Below are positions 60,571 to 64,000 of a DNA stretch of 64,000 bases, piece after piece. Within the stretch, counting starts at the first letter, position 1. Each line of letters opens with the position of its first letter. The notes under the pieces are model-generated. The model searched no databases and was not told the origin of the DNA. It worked only from the letters and a program-made list of their open reading frames with translations. Source of the DNA: Hyphomicrobiaceae bacterium (lineage in GTDB: Bacteria > Pseudomonadota > Alphaproteobacteria > Rhizobiales > Hyphomicrobiaceae); contig JANXWC010000245.1 in the NCBI GenBank assembly GCA_025351355.1, positions 1 to 64,000 on the forward strand. Direction: 5' to 3'. Position numbers and translations under genes: made by a program.

Positions 60571-62268
60571 ATGAATAACTCGGTCAATCGCCGTATCGAT
60601 AATGAACGCGTCATCCGGGCTGCGCGCGGATCGGAAATCAGCGCCAAAAGCTGGTTGACTGAAGCGCCGCTGCGCATGCTGATGAACAACCTCGATCCCG
60701 ACGTCGCCGAACGGCCGGGCGAACTCGTCGTGTATGGCGGCATAGGCCGCGCCGCCCGCGACTGGGACAGTTACGATCGCATCGTGTCATCGCTGCGCCG
60801 CCTGGAAGCAGACGAGACATTGCTCGTCCAATCCGGCAAGCCGGTCGGCATTTTCCGCACCCACGCGGACGCGCCGCGCGTGTTGATCGCCAACTCCAAC
60901 CTGGTGCCGCACTGGGCGACGCTCGACCACTTCAATGCGCTCGATAGGGCGGGCCTGATGATGTACGGCCAGATGACGGCGGGGTCGTGGATCTACATCG
61001 GCAGCCAGGGCATCGTGCAGGGCACCTATGAAACGTTCGTTGAAGTCGGCCGACAGCACTACGGCGGCAGCCTCGCCGGTCGCTGGATCTTGACTGCCGG
61101 CCTCGGCGGGATGGGCGGCGCGCAACCGTTGGCCGCAACCATGGCGGGGGCTTCGATGCTCGCCGTCGAGTGCCAGCCGAGCCGCATCGAGATGCGCCTG
61201 CGCACCGGATATCTCGACCGGCAAGCCGCCACTCTCGACGAGGCGCTGGCGTTGATGGATGATGCCAAGCGCACGGGTAAGCCGGTTTCCGTAGGCTTGC
61301 TTGGCAACGCCGCCGATGTATTTCCGGAACTTGTGCGCCGCGGCGTGCGACCCGACGTCGTCACCGACCAGACCAGTGCGCACGATCCGATCAACGGCTA
61401 TCTACCGAAGGGCTGGACGCTGGCCGAGTGGTCGACGCGCCGCGCGGCCGATCCGAAAGCGGTCGAGACGGCTGCGAAAACATCGATGGTCGGCCATGTG
61501 CAGGCGATGCTGGATTTCCACGCGCGCGGCATCCCGACACTAGATTACGGCAACAACATCCGCCAGATGGCGAAGGACATGGGGTTGGCGAAGGCCTTCG
61601 ATTTTCCGGGTTTCGTGCCGGCGTACATCCGGCCGCTGTTCTGCCGCGGCATCGGTCCTTTCCGCTGGGCGGCACTGTCAGGCGATCCGGAAGACATCTA
61701 TCGCACCGACGCGAAGGTGAAAGAATTGCTGCCCGACGCCGCCCATCTTCACACCTGGCTCGACATGGCCAAGGCGCGCATCAAATTCCAGGGCCTGCCG
61801 GCGCGCATCTGCTGGGTCGGCTTGGGGGACCGGCATCGCCTCGGGTTGGCGTTCAACGAGATGGTGGCGAGCGGCGAATTGAAAGCGCCTATCGTTATCG
61901 GCCGCGACCATCTCGACAGTGGCTCCGTCGCCAGCCCCAACCGCGAAACCGAAGCGATGCGTGACGGCTCGGATGCGGTGTCGGACTGGCCGCTGCTGAA
62001 CGCGTTGCTCAATTGCGCCAGCGGGGCGACGTGGGTGTCGTTGCATCACGGCGGTGGCGTCGGTATCGGGTACTCGCAGCACGCTGGCATGGTCATCGTC
62101 GCCGACGGGACAGCGGACGCCGCGCGCCGCCTCGCACGCGTGCTGTGGAATGATCCGGCCAGCGGCGTTATGCGACATGCGGATGCCGGCTACGATATGG
62201 CCATCGCCTGCGCGCGCGAGCAAGGCCTCGATCTGCCAAGCCTCGATTTGGCACGTGGCAACCGGTGA
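60571..62268 (+). CDS. hutU: Urocanate hydratase
   Basis: This 565-aa NAD+-dependent urocanase converts urocanate to imidazolonepropionate. The family motifs are [22 protein letters not shown] near the start, the NAD-binding [18 protein letters not shown] near residue 175, [15 protein letters not shown], and [14 protein letters not shown] with the active-site Cys. [20 protein letters not shown] is the diagnostic late stretch. An ATG at 60571 after GAAAGAG is preferred over an in-frame TTG at 60556 that overlaps hutH. The stop overlaps the hutD start by 4 nt. It is the third gene of the operon. Confidence 0.97.
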   Translation: MNNSVNRRIDNERVIRAARGSEISAKSWLTEAPLRMLMNNLDPDVAERPGELVVYGGIGRAARDWDSYDRIVSSLRRLEADETLLVQSGKPVGIFRTHADAPRVLIANSNLVPHWATLDHFNALDRAGLMMYGQMTAGSWIYIGSQGIVQGTYETFVEVGRQHYGGSLAGRWILTAGLGGMGGAQPLAATMAGASMLAVECQPSRIEMRLRTGYLDRQAATLDEALALMDDAKRTGKPVSVGLLGNAADVFPELVRRGVRPDVVTDQTSAHDPINGYLPKGWTLAEWSTRRAADPKAVETAAKTSMVGHVQAMLDFHARGIPTLDYGNNIRQMAKDMGLAKAFDFPGFVPAYIRPLFCRGIGPFRWAALSGDPEDIYRTDAKVKELLPDAAHLHTWLDMAKARIKFQGLPARICWVGLGDRHRLGLAFNEMVASGELKAPIVIGRDHLDSGSVASPNRETEAMRDGSDAVSDWPLLNALLNCASGATWVSLHHGGGVGIGYSQHAGMVIVADGTADAARRLARVLWNDPASGVMRHADAGYDMAIACAREQGLDLPSLDLARGNR

Positions 62269-62888
62269 GCGTCGACGGGTTGACTTATCTGGCCGCCGCC
62301 GAACAGCGCCGCATGCCATGGAAAAACGGCGGCGGCACCACCACCGAAATTGCCACCGGGCCGGTCGGTTCGGCGTTCGACGACTTTGGCTGGCGCGTCA
62401 GTATCGCCGATGTGGCGAGCGACGGCCAATTCTCGATTTTTTCGGGCATCGATCGCACGCTGGCTATCATCGCTGGCCACGGCATCGCGTTGACGATCGA
62501 CGGCAAGCCTGCGGCAACTTTGCGCGAGGGTGACGAAGCGCTGGCGTTCGATGGCGGTGTGCCGACGTCCGCGGCCCTGCTCAATGGGCCGATCCGCGAT
62601 CTCAACGTGATGACGCGCCGCGGATGCTTTACGCACGCCGTACGGCGCATCGTTGCCACGGGCCGCGCTGCCATCCAGCTAAGGGCACCAACGACAGTGT
62701 TCGTGCTAACGCGCGGCCAGCTTGCCGTTACCTCCGCAGAACTAGTCATGCGTCTTAGGGCTGGCGATGCGCTGGTCGCTACCGGCCCTGCGAGGCCGGA
62801 ACAAAGATTTGGCGTCACTGGAAGCGGCGTGCTGTTTCAGATCGCGATCTTTCCGGTGGACGGCGGCGCGACACAGTCTGAGGCATGA
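62265..62888 (+). CDS. hutD: HutD family protein
   Basis: The 207-aa cupin-like protein starts at a GTG that overlaps the hutU stop. HutD signatures are [55 protein letters not shown], and [15 protein letters not shown]. HutD forms a double beta-barrel and is thought to bind formylglutamate or urocanate and set an upper limit on hut activity; it is needed for good growth on histidine in Pseudomonas. The last ~80 residues are shorter than in some homologues. It closes the plus-strand operon: no further hut gene follows. Confidence 0.95.
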   Translation: MSVDGLTYLAAAEQRRMPWKNGGGTTTEIATGPVGSAFDDFGWRVSIADVASDGQFSIFSGIDRTLAIIAGHGIALTIDGKPAATLREGDEALAFDGGVPTSAALLNGPIRDLNVMTRRGCFTHAVRRIVATGRAAIQLRAPTTVFVLTRGQLAVTSAELVMRLRAGDALVATGPARPEQRFGVTGSGVLFQIAIFPVDGGATQSEA

Positions 62889-62902
62889 ACGGCGCTGCTG
62901 CG

Positions 62903-63286
62903 TTAGCGGCGTCTGAAGCCGAGGCGCTTCATTGAACCGTTGCCGGCATCGTCGCCCTCGCGAGCGGTGAGCCTACGCCGTTGGCGCATGATGCGCTTGA
63001 AGCGATCGATGGCGTCGGCGAGTTCGCGCAGAACGGGATCACCGGCATCGCGCTTCCTGGCGCGCGATTTCCACAGCGTCAGTACCCGCACAGCGTTCGC
63101 AATGTGATCGTCGCTCATCTCGTCGATCGGAATTTCGCGGCCGTCTTTCGTCGTCCACAGCAAGATTTCCCGATGCGCCTGACGCGGCGAGAAACTCTCT
63201 GATGGGGGAATGCGGGCCGGCAGCATGGCGTCCTCGAAAACGGCGAACTGCCCCGTTCCGTAGCTGAGTCGCGTCGTTGCCGTCAC
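62903..63286 (-). CDS. Small protein of unknown function
   Basis: A 127-aa basic, soluble protein. The middle, REILLWTTKDGREIPIDEMSDDHIANAVRVLTLW, looks like a short conserved domain: a beta-hairpin with IPIDEM followed by helix DHIANAVRVL. Similar wording occurs in phage-type and other small hypothetical proteins, but I cannot assign a family. The C-terminus is Arg-rich (MRQRRRLTAREG). It lies between hutD (convergent) and the FAH-family gene on the same strand, and starts 23 nt after the FAH stop, so it may be cotranscribed with it. Confidence 0.6.
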   Translation of the reverse strand: MTATTRLSYGTGQFAVFEDAMLPARIPPSESFSPRQAHREILLWTTKDGREIPIDEMSDDHIANAVRVLTLWKSRARKRDAGDPVLRELADAIDRFKRIMRQRRRLTAREGDDAGNGSMKRLGFRRR

Positions 63287-63309
63287 CTACACCACGAACG
63301 CGGGGCCGC

Positions 63310-64000
63310 CTACGCCTCTTCGGCAACGATCGTGTTGGTGAGGATGCCCAACTGCTCGATATCTATTTCGACGGTATCGCCCGGCTTCATCCACAGTGGC
63401 GGCTTGCGGGCATGCCCGACGCCCTGCGGCGTACCCGTGGCGATGAGATCGCCGGGCTTCAATGTCGCAAATTCAGAGATCGCGGCGATCGCCACTGCGA
63501 CGGGGAACATCATATTGTGCGTGTTGTCGTCCTGCAGCGTCTGCCCGTTGAGGCGCGTCGAAATCCGCAAACCCGCAGCGCCTTTCGGTAGCGCGTCTGC
63601 CGTTACGACGACAGGGCCGACCGGTCCGGTACGATCGAAATTCTTGCCCGGCGTCCATTGCGACGTCTTGCGCTGATAATCGCGCACCGAAACGTCGTTG
63701 AAGAGCGTGTAGCCGAAGACATGTTCCAGCGCCTTCTCCTCGGAAATGCGTCGTCCGCCCTTGCCGATGACGATCATCAATTCGGCCTCGTAGTCGAGCC
63801 GCTCCGATTGCGTCGGCCGCACGATCGGTTCGCCCGCCGCGATCAGGCTTTCCCGCGTGCGCAGGAAGAGCGCCGGATAGCTCGGCACCTCGTGACCGCC
63901 TTCCTTGGCGTGGGCTGCGTAGTTGAGCCCGAGGCAATAGACGTTGCCGGGTCGCGCCAACGGGAAGCGCGGTTTCAACGTGTCGATCGCGTGGCCCTTA
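63310..64000 (-). CDS. Fumarylacetoacetate hydrolase family protein, truncated by window edge
   Basis: At least 222 aa. The FAH-family fold opens with RPGNVYCLGLNYAAHAKEGG and has the metal ligands in LDYEAELMIVIGKGGRR and the Asp of GYTLFNDVSVRDYQ. It also has KNFDRTGPVGPVVV, TRLNGQTLQDDNTHNM and ATGTPQGVGHARKPP. Reading upstream from the TTG at 63978, the frame stays open with KGHAIDTLKPRFPL to the window end. That matches the ~55-residue N-terminal domain normally present, so the true start lies beyond 64000. Members cleave or hydrate acyl pyruvates and similar compounds; specificity is unknown, and only remote linkage to hppD (50 kb away) is seen. Confidence 0.9.
   Translation of the reverse strand, partial: KGHAIDTLKPRFPLARPGNVYCLGLNYAAHAKEGGHEVPSYPALFLRTRESLIAAGEPIVRPTQSERLDYEAELMIVIGKGGRRISEEKALEHVFGYTLFNDVSVRDYQRKTSQWTPGKNFDRTGPVGPVVVTADALPKGAAGLRISTRLNGQTLQDDNTHNMMFPVAVAIAAISEFATLKPGDLIATGTPQGVGHARKPPLWMKPGDTVEIDIEQLGILTNTIVAEEA

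Noticed and set aside
1-64000. CRISPR arrays, insertion sequences, rRNA or tRNA genes, phage modules, defence systems
   Set aside because: I looked for regularly spaced repeats, transposase or integrase motifs, cloverleaf consensus and typical defence-gene motifs and found none. Short repeats present are palindromic interspersed elements.

Overview
The window looks like chromosomal DNA of a GC-rich alphaproteobacterium, most likely of the Hyphomicrobiales (Bradyrhizobium/Xanthobacter-like). The pointers are a CckA-type hybrid kinase with a CtrA-like half-site pair in front of it, an ActS/ActR (RegB/RegA) redox two-component pair, an invasion-associated-locus-B protein, an Omp25-like barrel, a FliO-like protein beside cckA, and short palindromic interspersed repeats of the kind common in this order. 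I see no rRNA, tRNA, CRISPR array, transposase or phage gene.

Layout. 1-2.8 kb: membrane-anchored pentapeptide-repeat protein between two palindromic repeat elements, then a DUF4202 protein. 2.9-5.5 kb: formate/nitrite-family channel followed by a PP2C phosphatase/Ser-Thr kinase fusion. 5.5-10.4 kb: DinB protein, BKACE enzyme, a very structured intergenic repeat, HAD phosphatase, FkbM methyltransferase and a two-subunit TPP decarboxylase. 10.5-15.5 kb: ActR/ActS, a small helical protein, an Lrp regulator divergent from 4-hydroxyphenylpyruvate dioxygenase. 15.6-21.5 kb: large MscS channel, FliO-like protein and divergent cckA. 21.6-30.3 kb: FAD monooxygenase, MFS exporter, membrane protein of unknown role, acyl-CoA synthetase, YejA-like binding protein, IalB protein with a good intrinsic terminator behind it.

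30.6-37.0 kb is the most unusual part. It holds a Tat-type DUF1552 protein and a heme-motif DUF1592 protein in tandem. Next come a cytochrome b-like/triheme c fusion and, divergent from it, a ferredoxin-flavoprotein whose FAD domain looks circularly permuted. I read this as a candidate NAD(P)H-to-periplasm electron route; the link between the four genes is inference.

37-51 kb is mixed: an 843-nt non-coding stretch, outer-membrane barrel, SDR, GH114-like protein, DUF4394, TspO, a periplasmic coiled-coil protein, an atypical NRAMP transporter, RNase D, a Cys-rich repeat protein, ThpR, TesA-like esterase divergent from a YbbA-like ATPase that lacks its usual permease, DUF4287 and DoxX.

51-64 kb is a histidine-utilisation region: hutIHUD on the plus strand and hutFC on the minus strand diverge around a perfect 16-bp palindrome that fits a HutC operator. 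Behind hutC, in the same direction, are a NitT/TauT-type ABC importer and two SDR dehydrogenases. Use of HutF means the formylglutamate branch, but no hutG is seen. The window ends in a truncated fumarylacetoacetate-hydrolase-family gene.
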